Shown piece after piece: positions 14,221 to 23,517 of a DNA stretch of 64,000 nucleotides. The stretch covers positions 62,001 through 126,000 of the forward strand of contig CBDCAC010000001.1 of the NCBI GenBank assembly GCA_965213775.1, written 5' to 3'. A program made the position numbers and the translations under genes. Within the stretch, counting starts at the first letter, position 1. The number at the start of each line of letters is the position of its first letter. Source of the DNA: Lichenicoccus sp965213775 (lineage in GTDB: Bacteria; Pseudomonadota; Alphaproteobacteria; Acetobacterales; Acetobacteraceae). The notes below the pieces were generated by a model. It worked only from the letters and a program-made list of their open reading frames with translations, was not told where the DNA came from and ran no database searches.

Positions 14221-16515
14221 GCGCCCCGGCGGGTCCAGGCCGGCGAGCACCGCCTCGATGCGGATCGGCAGGTCGCGCAGGCGCAGGCCGGTCGCGTGGT
14301 GCAGCGCGTTGGCGATCGCCGCGTTGACGCCGATCAGGCCCAGCTCGCCCAGCCCCTTCACGCCGAGCGCGTTGATGTCCGGATCGGGATCGGGCAGCAG
14401 CAGCGCCTCGACGCGGCCGCACTCGGCCGAGGTCGCGACCAGGTAGTCGGCGAGGCTGTCGTTGACGTAGCGGCCGTGGCGTCGATCGTGCGCCGTCGCC
14501 TCCAGCAGCGCCGAGCCAAGGCCCCAGATCATGCCGCCCTCCAGCTGGCTGCGCGCCGCCAGCGGATTGAGGATGGCGCCGGCCGCGAACGCGCCCAGCA
14601 GGCGCGGCACCTGTATCGCGCCGGTGTGCGCCTGCACGCGCACCTCGGCGAACTGTGCGCCGAACGCCCAGCCGAGCCGCTCGCCGCCGGCACTCAGGGC
14701 GAGCCTGCCGCCACGCAGCCTGGCCTGCGCCTCGTCGCCGAGGCCGTCGGGGATGAAGTCGCGCGTCACCTCGATCCGCCCCTCGGCGGTCCCCGAGGCG
14801 ATCCGCGCCAGGCTCTCGCCGCTTCCGTCCGGCGCCACCACGCACCCGTCCCGCAGCCGCAGGTCGGCGGCGTCGCGGCCGTGCAGGACGCCGGCTCCGT
14901 TTGTCGCGGCGCGCAGCAGCGTCCGGCGCATCGCGTCGCAGCCGCGCCGCAGCGCGTGCGCCATGCTGGTCGTGCTCGACGAGCCGCCGGACAGCCCGGC
15001 GGGCGCCAGCGCCGTGTCGCCGAGCCGCACCGTGACCTGCGGCACCGACAGGCCGAGCCAGTCGGCGGCCAGCATCGCGAGCAGCGTGTAGAGGCCGTTG
15101 CCGATCTCGTGGTGGGCGCTCTCGACGGTGAGGCGGCCGTCGCCCTCGAGCACGAGGCGCACCGCGGCGGCGGCGATCTTGACCGGCCGCGCGGCGCTGG
15201 CGCAGCCGAAGCCGACCAGCCAGTCGCCGTCGCGCATCGAGCGCGGCGCCGCCGTCCGCTCGGCCCAGCCGAAGGCTTCCGAGCCGGCGTCGAAGCAGCG
15301 CATCAGCGGGCGCGTGGTGAAGGGCTTGCCGGTGATCGGGTCGCGCGCGGTGTCGTTGCGCCGCCGCAGCGCGATCGGATCGATCCGCAGCGTGCAGGCG
15401 AGCTCGTCGAGCGCGCTCTCCAGGGCGAACAGGTAGGGCATCTCGGGCGGCGCGCGCATCGGGCCGGGCGTGTTGCGGTCCACCCGCACCGCCGTCTCGT
15501 GGGTGCGCACGGCGGCGGCGCCGTACAGGCTGGCGGTGACGTCGGTGCCCTCCATGGCGAAGCCGTCGAAGCGCGAGGTCACCATCTCCGCCTCGTGGAT
15601 CAGCGACAGCAGCCGGCCATCCGGCTCGGCGCCGAGCCGGATGCGGTGCCGCGTCTGCGGCCGATAGTTGGCGATGGTGAAGCACTGCGACCGCGTCGGC
15701 ACCAGCGTGACCGGGCGGCCCAGCCGGCGCGCCGCACAGGCGACCAGTGCGGTGTGCTGCGACAGCGCCAGCTTGGAGCCGAAATGACCGCCGAGGAACG
15801 GCGCCACCACGCGCACGCGGTCGGGATCGAGCCCCAGCTGACGCGCCAGGCCGTGCTGTGCGGCCATCAGGAAGCGGGTCGGCTCGTAGACCGTCAGCCG
15901 GTCCGCCTCCCAGACGCAGCTGGTGGTGAACATCTCCATCGGGTTGTGGTGCTGCGTCGGTGTGCCGAAGCGGGCATCGACGCGACACGGTGCCCGCGCG
16001 TATGCGGCGTCGGCGTCGCCCACCGCCGGGTCCTCGTGCGCGGGCCTGAGCTGCGAAAGCGCGATCCGTTCCGCGCCCGGATCGTCCAGGCCGAAGGCGG
16101 CAGGCAGCGCCTCGAGCCGGACCCGGACGCGCGAGGCGGCATGCTCGGCCAGCTCGCGGCTGTCTGCGGTGACCAGGGCCACGATCTGGCCGGGATAGGC
16201 GATGCGGTCGGAGCCGAGCGGCAGCCAGGAGCTGTTGGCGTATCCGCCTTCCATCAGGTGCCGCACCGGGCGGATCTCGGCGCCGAGCTCGCGGTGGGTC
16301 AGGATCTGCAGCACGCCGGGCGACCAGGCCGCGTCGAGATCGAAGCCGACGATGCGCGCGGGGCCGGTCGGGCTGGTCACCAGGGCGGCGTGCGCCGGAT
16401 CGCGCAGCAGCGGCTGGTCGGAGGCGAAGCGCGCCTGCCCGGTCACCTTGAGCCGGCCATCCACGCGGGGCTGCGGGCGGCCGACGATCGGGCCCGCGTC
16501 GTACCGGCTGTTCAA
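14209..16515 (-). CDS. molybdopterin-binding large subunit, xanthine/aldehyde oxidase family
   Basis: The 768-residue product is the Moco subunit of a heterotrimeric hydroxylase. The a/b-hammerhead domain opens with VDGRLKVTGQARFA; Moco-binding segments include GGHFGSK, PMRAPPEMP and NGLYT. The catalytic glutamate is Glu724 in KGLGELGLIG. The sequence resembles PaoC/YagR-type aldehyde oxidoreductases more than true xanthine dehydrogenases; the substrate is inferred only. The start is a TTG with GGGAGAG five bases upstream. The usual partners (2Fe-2S and FAD subunits) are not adjacent, which is odd for this family. Confidence 0.85.
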   Translation of the reverse strand: MNSRYDAGPIVGRPQPRVDGRLKVTGQARFASDQPLLRDPAHAALVTSPTGPARIVGFDLDAAWSPGVLQILTHRELGAEIRPVRHLMEGGYANSSWLPLGSDRIAYPGQIVALVTADSRELAEHAASRVRVRLEALPAAFGLDDPGAERIALSQLRPAHEDPAVGDADAAYARAPCRVDARFGTPTQHHNPMEMFTTSCVWEADRLTVYEPTRFLMAAQHGLARQLGLDPDRVRVVAPFLGGHFGSKLALSQHTALVACAARRLGRPVTLVPTRSQCFTIANYRPQTRHRIRLGAEPDGRLLSLIHEAEMVTSRFDGFAMEGTDVTASLYGAAAVRTHETAVRVDRNTPGPMRAPPEMPYLFALESALDELACTLRIDPIALRRRNDTARDPITGKPFTTRPLMRCFDAGSEAFGWAERTAAPRSMRDGDWLVGFGCASAARPVKIAAAAVRLVLEGDGRLTVESAHHEIGNGLYTLLAMLAADWLGLSVPQVTVRLGDTALAPAGLSGGSSSTTSMAHALRRGCDAMRRTLLRAATNGAGVLHGRDAADLRLRDGCVVAPDGSGESLARIASGTAEGRIEVTRDFIPDGLGDEAQARLRGGRLALSAGGERLGWAFGAQFAEVRVQAHTGAIQVPRLLGAFAAGAILNPLAARSQLEGGMIWGLGSALLEATAHDRRHGRYVNDSLADYLVATSAECGRVEALLLPDPDPDINALGVKGLGELGLIGVNAAIANALHHATGLRLRDLPIRIEAVLAGLDPPGRAVA

Positions 16516-16590
16516 CGAGGCTCTCCCGGCGCGGCGTCGCTCCCTACAAGCGGGCCGCCCGCGCAGGGTTGCACGCCGCCTGCCTGGGGT

Positions 16591-17352
16591 TCAGGCCGCA
16601 GCGCTGCCCGGCGACGACCAGATCGCCTGATCGCGCACGATGGCCTCGAAGCGTGGCCTGGCGAAGTAGAAGCCCTGCATGAAGCGGCCGCCGACCGAGC
16701 GCAGCGCCTCGACCTCGCCGATCCGCTCGACGCCCTCCAGCACCATCTTGATGCCGATCTCGGCGCCGAGCGCGATCATGCTGGCGATGATCGCGAGCCG
16801 GACCCGGTCCTGGTCGCAATCCCGTATCAGCGCGCGGTCGAGCTTGACGATGTCCGGCTTGAGCTCGGCGAGCCGCGACAGGCCGGAGTAGCCGGTGGAG
16901 AAGTCGTCGAGCGCCACCTTGAAGCCGTGACGGCGATATTCCGTGATGATCGCCTTGAGGTGGTCGGTGTCGGCGATGTCCTCGCTCTCGACGATCTCGA
17001 AGGTGAGCCGCCCCTTGTCGAAGCCGGTGCGCGTGGCGGCGTCCAGCGTCAGCCGGATGCAGCCGCGCGGCTCGTAGACGGCGTTGGGCAGGAAGTTGAT
17101 GTTGAGCTGCCGGTCGATCCCGAGCCTCGCCGCCATCTCGATCGCGCGCACCCGGCAGGCCTGGTCGAAGGCGTAGAGGTTCTCGGCGTTGACCTGCGCC
17201 AGCACCTCGCCGGCGCCCTGCCCCTCTGGGCCGCGCACCAGCGCCTCACAGGCGTCGATGCGATGCTCGGCGAGGTCGATCACCGGCTGGAAGGCCATCG
17301 AGAACGGAAACGCCTGCCGGCCTTGCCTGCAGGCGCCACAGTGATGGGACAT
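16591..17352 (-). CDS. EAL-domain cyclic-di-GMP phosphodiesterase
   Basis: A stand-alone 253-residue EAL domain that should hydrolyse c-di-GMP to pGpG. Key catalytic positions are intact: EALVRG (36-41), NINFLPN, FEIVESE, DDFSTGYSGL, IVKLDR, VLEGVE and QGFYFARP. This argues for an active enzyme, not a degenerate receptor. The N-terminus carries HHCGACRQ (Cys5, Cys8), a possible metal or redox site not standard in the domain. No sensor domain is attached. It is divergent from the NCS1 permease gene. Confidence 0.88.
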   Translation of the reverse strand: MSHHCGACRQGRQAFPFSMAFQPVIDLAEHRIDACEALVRGPEGQGAGEVLAQVNAENLYAFDQACRVRAIEMAARLGIDRQLNINFLPNAVYEPRGCIRLTLDAATRTGFDKGRLTFEIVESEDIADTDHLKAIITEYRRHGFKVALDDFSTGYSGLSRLAELKPDIVKLDRALIRDCDQDRVRLAIIASMIALGAEIGIKMVLEGVERIGEVEALRSVGGRFMQGFYFARPRFEAIVRDQAIWSSPGSAAA

Positions 17353-17472
17353 GAGGTTTTCTTGCCGTCGTTGAAGCTGTCTCGATGTTGCTCCAGAACG
17401 ATTAACGCGCGATGAACCGCCACCGCCGGCGATGCGCCGCCGCGTCGCGGCGCTCGCCGGTGGAGAAGCATC

Positions 17473-18810
17473 ATGGCCCTCGCCTCGCGCCTCGCGCTCG
17501 GCCTGCGTATGGAAGCTGCGGGCGCGCAGGTGGTCACCGAGCCGGTGCCGGCCTCGGAGAAGACGATGCGGATCGACCGCGTCTTCTGGAGCCACTTCGC
17601 GCCGAACCTGGGTCCCGGCGGCTGGGTGGTGGGCGTGCTGCTGGTCACGATCGGGCTCGATCTCCGCCAGGGGCTGCTGGCGATCGGGCTCGGCAACCTG
17701 GTCGGCGCGCTGCCGGTGGCGCTCGCCGCCGCGATCGGCCCGACCACCGGCCTGCCGCAGATGGAGGCGTCGCGGCGCGTGCTGGGACAGCGCGGCATCC
17801 GCCTGCCCTCGCTGCTGAACTGGCTGTACTGCGTCGGCTGGGACGCGGTGAACAACGTGCCGGCAGCGGCGGCGCTGATCGCGCTGCTCGCACTCGCCGG
17901 ACCCGCGCTGCCGTTCTGGCTCGCGCTGGGACTGCTCGCAGGGGTGCAGATGCTGGCCAGCATCTACGGCCACCACGCGGTGCAGGCGCTGCAGAAATAT
18001 CTGGGCAGCGCCCTGCTGGCGGCGTTCGCGCTGATCGGGCTGCTCGGCGCCCGCGACGCGCAGCTGCCGCACCCGGCGGCACACCCAGCCGGACTGCCGG
18101 GCTTCCTGCTGGCCACCGCCATCCTGGCCAGCTTCAACCTGTCGTGGGCGTCGTACTCCTCGGACTATACCCGCTATCTGCCGGCGTCGACGCCCTCGCG
18201 GCGGATCGTCTGGCTCGCACTCGCCGGGCTGCTGCTGTCGGCGATCCCGTTCCAGCTGCTCGGCCTGCTGACCGCGGCCAGCACCGGCGAGGCTTCGCCG
18301 GTCGCGGTCATCGCACAGCTGCAGCACCGGGCCGGCCCGCTCGGGCCGCTGGTGCTGGCGGCGATCGCGCTGTCGTCGATCACCGGCAACTCGTTCAACG
18401 ACAACACCGCGAGCTACAGCCTGATCTCGGCGGGCATACGCGTGCCGCGGGTGCTGGCGGCGATCGTCACCGCCAGCCTCGGCTACCTGATCGCCGTGTT
18501 CGGCGCCGGGCGCTACGCGGAGCTCTACACCAGCTACCTGGTGGTTACGCTGTACTGGATCGCGCCCTGGATCGGCATCGTGCTCGCCGACTGGTACCTG
18601 GTCGATGCCGGCCCGCGCGCGGTGCCGCCGGGCTGGACCCGGGCGGCCAGCATCTTCGTTACGACCGCGACCCTGACCATCGCCCTGTTCTCGGTCAGCG
18701 ACCTCTATACCGGACCGATCGCGCGCCTGCTCGGGGGCGCCGACATCGGCTACTATGTCGGCTTCTTCGGCGCAGCACTCGCCTACCTGCTCAGCGTCCG
18801 GCGGCGCTGA
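17473..18810 (+). CDS. NCS1-family purine/cytosine permease
   Basis: The 445-residue protein has about twelve hydrophobic segments and typical NCS1 features: NLGPGGWVVGVLL in the first helix, GNLVGALPV, a helix containing ASYSSDYTRYLP (about 217-228), and SSITGNSFNDNTASYS later. It should import a nucleobase or related compound by cation symport. The specific substrate (cytosine, hydantoin, allantoin, thiamine precursor) is not readable. The start at 17473 has GGAG upstream. It converges on the POT transporter gene with a three-base gap. Confidence 0.82.
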   Translation: MALASRLALGLRMEAAGAQVVTEPVPASEKTMRIDRVFWSHFAPNLGPGGWVVGVLLVTIGLDLRQGLLAIGLGNLVGALPVALAAAIGPTTGLPQMEASRRVLGQRGIRLPSLLNWLYCVGWDAVNNVPAAAALIALLALAGPALPFWLALGLLAGVQMLASIYGHHAVQALQKYLGSALLAAFALIGLLGARDAQLPHPAAHPAGLPGFLLATAILASFNLSWASYSSDYTRYLPASTPSRRIVWLALAGLLLSAIPFQLLGLLTAASTGEASPVAVIAQLQHRAGPLGPLVLAAIALSSITGNSFNDNTASYSLISAGIRVPRVLAAIVTASLGYLIAVFGAGRYAELYTSYLVVTLYWIAPWIGIVLADWYLVDAGPRAVPPGWTRAASIFVTTATLTIALFSVSDLYTGPIARLLGGADIGYYVGFFGAALAYLLSVRRR

Positions 18811-18813
18811 GGG

Positions 18814-20334
18814 TCAGGGGTGAACCGGACTGCGCGCCCGCGCGTGCGCCGCGTCCAGGCGGTGGGTCAGCGGCAGCAGCAGCGCGAACAGCAGCGTGCC
18901 GCCGCAGGCGAGCAGGAACAGCCGGAAGAACAGCGTGGTGTAGATCGGCAGGCTGCGCGACGGGTCGACGGCGGCGCCGAGGCCCGGAACCGCCGCCAGG
19001 TTGGCGACCTCGCTGCCGACATAGAGTGCGACGCCGATGCCGAGGAAGTAGGCCCCCATCATGAAGGCGCTCATGCGCGCCGGCACGTAGCGCGACACCA
19101 CCGCGAGGCCGAGGCCGCTGATCAGCAGCTCGCCCAGCGACAGCAGGCCATAGCCCCACACCATCACCCACGACGACACCAGCGGCGTCGCACTGAGGCT
19201 GCACGACAGCCACCAGACCAGGAAGCCGCCGGCGACGCAGGCGAAGCCGAGCAGGAACTTGCCGGAGATCGAGAGGTCGCGTCCCGATGCGCCGAGCCGG
19301 TTATAGACCCAGGCCAGCGGCGGGCTCGCGAGCATGATCCAGATCGCGTTCAGCGCCTGGAACTGGCCCGGCGACCAGCGGAACAGCCTCACGCCCGCCA
19401 CCGCGAAGTCGAGCCTGACGTTGCGCAGCGCGAACAGGGTCAGCGAGGTCGACATCTGCTGGTAGAAGATGAAGAACAGCATCACCTCCAGCGTGAGCAG
19501 GTACATCAGCAGCAGGCCGGGCCGTTCGCCGCGGGTGCAGCGGCGATACGTCCTCGCCCACACCGCGGCCACGATGGCCGCGGCCAGCCAGACGCAGTCG
19601 CGCGCCAGGCTCGGATGCTGCAGCACGAAGCTCACCAGCGCGATCGCCGCCAGCACGCCGCCGAGCACCGGCAGGGCGCGTCCCAGCGGCAACCGCCGCG
19701 CGTCCGGCGCCGAGCCGACATGGGCGACCCAGCGATGCATCAGGGCGTAGTTCGCGAGCCCGATCACCAGGCCGGCGCAGCACACCGAGAACGCGACGTG
19801 CCAGCCATAGCTGTCCTTCAGCCAAGGACAGAGCAGCAGCGAGACGGTCGAGCCGACATTGACCGCCATGTAGTAGATGGTGAAGGCACCATCCAGCCCG
19901 GCATCGTCGCCGTCATAGATCCGGCGCACCAGGTTGGCGGCGTTCGGCTTGAACATGCCGTTGCCGATGGTGATCGTGCCCATCGCCACGTACAGCAGCA
20001 GCGTCCCCTGCACCGGCAGCGACATGAACAGGTAGCCGAACGCCAGGGTGATCGCGCCCAGCAGCATGGTGCGTCGCGACCCCAGCACCTGGTCGCCGAT
20101 CCAGCCGCCGATCGCCGGCGCCGCGTAGGTCAGCGCGCCGAACGCGCCCCAGAGCAGGTTCGCCCGGCTGTCGGGGAAGCCGAGCCGCTGCACCATGAAC
20201 AGCAGCAGGATCACCTGCATGCCGTAATAGCCGAAGCGTTCCCACAGCTCGATCAGCAGCACGACCGAGAAGGATTGCGTCCGGCTCGGCGGCCTCGCGG
20301 TCGAGGCGTAGGCGGTGACGGTCGATGCGGGCAT
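18814..20334 (-). CDS. POT/PTR-family proton-coupled peptide transporter
   Basis: This major-facilitator protein of 506 residues carries the POT signature ELWERFGYYGMQ (29-40), the ExxERFxYY motif in helix 1 that couples proton and peptide. GGWIGDQVLGSRRTM follows between helices 2 and 3, and FKPNAANLV in the helix 4 region. About fourteen hydrophobic segments are visible, usual for bacterial POTs. Predicted role: uptake of di- and tripeptides. The start at 20334 is the first in-frame ATG before the first helix. Confidence 0.87.
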   Translation of the reverse strand: MPASTVTAYASTARPPSRTQSFSVVLLIELWERFGYYGMQVILLLFMVQRLGFPDSRANLLWGAFGALTYAAPAIGGWIGDQVLGSRRTMLLGAITLAFGYLFMSLPVQGTLLLYVAMGTITIGNGMFKPNAANLVRRIYDGDDAGLDGAFTIYYMAVNVGSTVSLLLCPWLKDSYGWHVAFSVCCAGLVIGLANYALMHRWVAHVGSAPDARRLPLGRALPVLGGVLAAIALVSFVLQHPSLARDCVWLAAAIVAAVWARTYRRCTRGERPGLLLMYLLTLEVMLFFIFYQQMSTSLTLFALRNVRLDFAVAGVRLFRWSPGQFQALNAIWIMLASPPLAWVYNRLGASGRDLSISGKFLLGFACVAGGFLVWWLSCSLSATPLVSSWVMVWGYGLLSLGELLISGLGLAVVSRYVPARMSAFMMGAYFLGIGVALYVGSEVANLAAVPGLGAAVDPSRSLPIYTTLFFRLFLLACGGTLLFALLLPLTHRLDAAHARARSPVHP

Positions 20335-20529
20335 TCGTCGTCCGGTGGCGAAGGAAGGCCACAGGTCACCCCGATTGCGCGGGATTGGCAAGACGGGCGG
20401 CGGAGCCGGGGCGGTCCGCATGTTGTGAATGGCGCCGTGTTGTGGAGGCCCGGGGCCGACCATATGTCTGCGGCGGTGGAAGATGCCGCCGCGCACGCGC
20501 GCGGCGCGCCGGATCCACGAGAGGACGGT

Positions 20530-20733
20530 ATGGAACAGACGCTGCTCTACCGGGAAGTGCGCTACGTGATCGGTCCCGAGCAGGATGGCCACCGGCACTG
20601 GACCATCCACCTCGACGGCGCCTCCGAGAGCGGCATCTCGGGCGGCAGCGGGCTGCGCGGATCGTTCAAGACGGCGGTGCTGAACGCGCGCGAAGCGATC
20701 GATGCGAGGCTCGACGCCACCACGGCGGCCTGA
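20530..20733 (+). CDS. small conserved-looking protein, 67 aa
   Basis: I do not recognise a named family. The sequence reads as a compact beta/alpha domain (YREVRYVIG, HWTIHLDG, then a helix FKTAVLNAREAIDARL). The ATG at 20530 has GAGAGG about ten bases upstream, which decides the start. Its TGA overlaps the next ATG (TGATG), so it is translationally coupled to the methyltransferase gene and both probably serve one process. The 195 bases between this start and the divergent POT gene hold nothing else that I can identify. Confidence 0.65.
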   Translation: MEQTLLYREVRYVIGPEQDGHRHWTIHLDGASESGISGGSGLRGSFKTAVLNAREAIDARLDATTAA

Positions 20734-21386
20734 TGCAGGGCGATCTCGACGGCTTCCACCCACACGCCTTCGACAAGGCGGACCCGGCTCCGGACGCGCT
20801 GTTCTACGCGTCACCCCGCTTCCTCACCCATATCGACGACGGCGCCATCGCCGCGGTCACGGCACTCTACCGGACCGTGCTGCCGGAGGGCGGCGTCATC
20901 CTGGACATGATGGGCAGCTGGGTCAGCCACCTGCCCGAGGAGATGTCGTTCGAGCGCGTGATCGGCCACGGCATGAACGCCGACGAGCTCGCCGCCAACC
21001 CGCGGCTCGACGAGCATTTCGTCCAGGACCTCAACCGGGATGCCTCGCTGAAGCTCGCCGACCATTGCCTCGACGCCGCCTGCCTCTGCGTCTCGGTGCA
21101 GTATCTGCAGCGGCCGGTCTCGGTGTTCCGCGAGCTCGCCCGCGTGCTGCGGCCGGGTGCTCCGGTCGTGATCAGCTTCTCGAACCGCTGCTTTCCGACC
21201 AAGGCGGTGGCGATCTGGCAGGCGCTCGACGCCGAGGATCAGCAGCGCTTGGTGTCGCTGTGCCTGACGCGCGCCGGCCTGACCGAGATCGAGACCGGCG
21301 CGGTGCTTCCCGACGCCCGCGATCCCGACTGGCGCGACCCGATCTACGCGGTGGTCGGCCGCACACCGGTGGCGGCGCCGGACTGA
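20733..21386 (+). CDS. SAM-dependent methyltransferase, class I (type 11-like)
   Basis: This 217-residue protein has the pattern of a small-molecule methyltransferase. Motif I is diverged (GGVILDMMGSWVSHLP), there is an acidic turn at GHGMNADELAANP, and the late motif block FRELARVLRPGAPVVISFS is strong. The glycine-rich SAM loop is weaker than usual (DMMGSW instead of DxGCGxG), so SAM binding is likely but not certain. It is coupled to the 67-residue protein gene by TGATG. Substrate unknown. Confidence 0.72.
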   Translation: MQGDLDGFHPHAFDKADPAPDALFYASPRFLTHIDDGAIAAVTALYRTVLPEGGVILDMMGSWVSHLPEEMSFERVIGHGMNADELAANPRLDEHFVQDLNRDASLKLADHCLDAACLCVSVQYLQRPVSVFRELARVLRPGAPVVISFSNRCFPTKAVAIWQALDAEDQQRLVSLCLTRAGLTEIETGAVLPDARDPDWRDPIYAVVGRTPVAAPD

Positions 21387-21437
21387 GCCGCCCGCGCCGG
21401 AGTTAGGTTTCGGCGCGGTTTGGCCTATACAGCGCCG

Positions 21438-23147
21438 ATGCCCTTCCCAGCCACCCATCCGTCGCTCGAACACGCCCTCGCCGCGCGCGGCTACGCCGAA
21501 CCCACTCCCGTCCAGGAAGCCGTGCTGCGCGCCGAGACCGAGGGACGCGACCTGCTGGTCTCGGCCCAGACCGGCTCGGGCAAGACCGTCGCCTACGGCC
21601 TCGCCGCCGCCACCACCCTGCTCGGCACCGCGGCGCAGTTCGAGCGCCCGGCCGCCCCCCTCGCCCTGGTGGTCGCACCCACGCGCGAGCTCGCCGTGCA
21701 GGTGCATCGCGAGCTGTCGTGGCTCTACGCCGATACCGGGGCGCGTATCGTCTCGTGCATCGGCGGCATGGATATCCGTCGCGAGGCGCAGGCGCTGGCG
21801 AGCGGCTGCCATATCGTCGTCGGCACCCCCGGACGGCTGTGCGACCATCTGGCGCGCGGCCGCCTCGACGTCTCCTCCCTGCGCATCGTGGTGCTCGACG
21901 AGGCCGACGAGATGCTCGATCTCGGCTTCCGCGAGGAGCTCGAGACCCTGCTCGACCGGACGCCCGCGACGCGTCGCACGCTGCTGTTCTCGGCCACCAT
22001 CCCGCGCGAGATCGCGGCACTGGCGCGCCGCTACCAGCGCGACGCGCTGCGCATCGACACCGCGTCGGGCAACCGGCAGCAGCACGCCGACATCGAGTAT
22101 CGCGCTGTGCTCACCGCGCGCGACGAGGAGGAGCACGGCATCGTCAACGTGCTGCGCTACTTCGAGAGCCCCACCGCGATGGTGTTCTGCAACACCCGCG
22201 AGATGGTGCGCCACATGCACGGCAGCCTGCTGGAGCGCGGCTTCGCCTCGGTGGCGCTGTCCGGCGAGCTGAGCCAGAACGAGCGCTCGCGCGCCCTGGA
22301 GTCGCTTCGCACCGGCCAGGCCCGGGTCTGCGTCGCCACCGACGTCGCCGCGCGCGGGCTCGACCTGCCCGACCTCGGCCTGGTCATCCATGCCAGCCTG
22401 CCCACCGATCCGGCGATCCTGCTGCATCGCAGCGGCCGCACCGGGCGCGCCGGACGCAAGGGGATCTGCGTCGTGGTGGTGCCGGGCGCGCGCCGGCGCC
22501 GCGCCGAGCAACTGCTCGCGGCCGCCAACGTCACCGCGGGCTGGAGCGGGCCGCCGAGCCCCGACGAGATCCGCGCCCGCGACAGCGAGCGGCTGCTGGC
22601 CGACCCGGTGCTGTCCGAGGAGATCGGCGCGGAGGACCTCACCCTCGCCCGCACCCTGCTGGAGGGCCGAACCGCCGAGGAGGTCGCGGCCGCCCTGATC
22701 CGGCTGCATCGCGCCCGGCTGCCCGATCCCGAGGAGGTCAGCGCGACCGCGGTGCGGGCGCCGGATCGCAGGCCGCAGCACCCCGCCCGCGAGGCCGCCG
22801 CGGCGCCCCGGCCGCGCGCCGACCGTCCGGACCGCATCCCGCCCGGCGAGGGGGTCTGGTTCCGCATGCCGATCGGCCGCCACGACAAGGCGGACCCGAA
22901 ATGGCTGGTGCCGCTGATCTGCCGGCTGGGCGGCGTCACCAAGCGCGAGATCGGCGCGATCCGCATCGCCGAGCGCGAGACGCTGTTCGAGATCAGCCCC
23001 GGCACCGCCGAGCGCTTCAGGGCGTGCGTCTCGGCCACCGACGACGACGAGGTGCGCATCGAGGCCGCGGCAGGCGGCCCGGCGCGGGCGGCGCGTCCCG
23101 CGATGCGCCATCCCGCCGGCGGCTCCTCGCGCCGGCGCGTCGGCTGA
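21438..23147 (+). CDS. DEAD-box ATP-dependent RNA helicase with DbpA-like C-terminal domain
   Basis: The 569-residue helicase shows every core motif: Q motif PTPVQ (23-27), AQTGSGKT (43-50), PTRELA (81-86), TPGR, DEAD (154-157), SAT, RGLDLP and HRSGRTGRAG. After a linker rich in Arg, Ala and Pro comes a C-terminal module (WFRMPIGRHDKADPKWLVP, then LICRLGG) that matches the DbpA RNA-recognition domain, known in E. coli to target 23S rRNA. A role in ribosome assembly or cold adaptation (DeaD/CsdA/DbpA-like) is inferred. The ATG at 21438 is preferred over an upstream TTG. Confidence 0.9.
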   Translation: MPFPATHPSLEHALAARGYAEPTPVQEAVLRAETEGRDLLVSAQTGSGKTVAYGLAAATTLLGTAAQFERPAAPLALVVAPTRELAVQVHRELSWLYADTGARIVSCIGGMDIRREAQALASGCHIVVGTPGRLCDHLARGRLDVSSLRIVVLDEADEMLDLGFREELETLLDRTPATRRTLLFSATIPREIAALARRYQRDALRIDTASGNRQQHADIEYRAVLTARDEEEHGIVNVLRYFESPTAMVFCNTREMVRHMHGSLLERGFASVALSGELSQNERSRALESLRTGQARVCVATDVAARGLDLPDLGLVIHASLPTDPAILLHRSGRTGRAGRKGICVVVVPGARRRRAEQLLAAANVTAGWSGPPSPDEIRARDSERLLADPVLSEEIGAEDLTLARTLLEGRTAEEVAAALIRLHRARLPDPEEVSATAVRAPDRRPQHPAREAAAAPRPRADRPDRIPPGEGVWFRMPIGRHDKADPKWLVPLICRLGGVTKREIGAIRIAERETLFEISPGTAERFRACVSATDDDEVRIEAAAGGPARAARPAMRHPAGGSSRRRVG

Positions 23148-23151
23148 GGCG

Positions 23152-23210
23152 AGGCGAGGGCTCTGCCGTCGACCCGCCGGAGCCGGCGGCCCCAGGCCCC
23201 GGTCGTCCTG
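23152..23210. repeat. dispersed palindromic intergenic repeat, copy 4 (degenerate)
   Basis: A decayed half-length copy directly after the helicase stop. It has agggctctgcc, a gacccgccgg linker and GCCGGCGGCCCCAGGCCCC. The stems are imperfect. It is the only copy in a codirectional gap instead of a convergent one. Confidence 0.5.
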
Positions 23211-23290
23211 CGGAGCCGCTGGATTTCGATACGAGGCTGAGGTTAGGCTGCGGCAACGCCGTGGGTCGGCCACTGCCGGGAGGCGATCGG

Positions 23291-23431
23291 GTGAGCTCAG
23301 CCAGTCTCGCCGTGTTCGCGATCTGGCTAGGCGGCGTGGCCACGCTGTGCCGCGACGATCCGATAGGCCGCCCGGCGCTGGGCGCCGCCGTGGCGCTGGC
23401 CGGAGCGGCGCTGATCGGCAGCCTTAGCTGA
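23291..23431 (+). CDS. 46-residue predicted membrane protein
   Basis: A GTG start preceded by GGGAGG at eight bases opens a 46-residue frame with two hydrophobic segments (SLAVFAIWLGGVATLC and ALGAAVALAGAALIG) joined by RDDPIGRP. This looks like a small two-helix inner-membrane protein. I recognise no family. The strong ribosome-binding site and the hydrophobic pattern argue for a real gene; its small size argues for caution. It lies between the helicase gene and a repeat copy. Confidence 0.55.
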   Translation: MSSASLAVFAIWLGGVATLCRDDPIGRPALGAAVALAGAALIGSLS

Positions 23432-23432
23432 G

Positions 23433-23500
23433 CCAAAGGCTTACGTAATGGGGTTTGGGGCCTCCGGCCCCAACGGGTCAAGGGCGGAGCCCTTGACCCC
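23433..23500. repeat. dispersed palindromic intergenic repeat, copy 5
   Basis: A half-length copy containing ggggttt, GGGGCC-tcc-GGCCCC, aacgggtc and AAGGGC-gga-GCCCTT. It fills the tail-to-tail gap between the 46-residue gene and prfC. Confidence 0.88.
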
Positions 23501-23517
23501 CCCCAACACGTCGAACC

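Noticed and set aside
14296..17415. A 1039-codon open frame opposite the molybdenum hydroxylase and EAL genes
   Set aside because: It is antisense to two genes with clear motifs, has no domain pattern, and is rich in Arg/Ala/Gly/His as expected for a GC-rich shadow frame.
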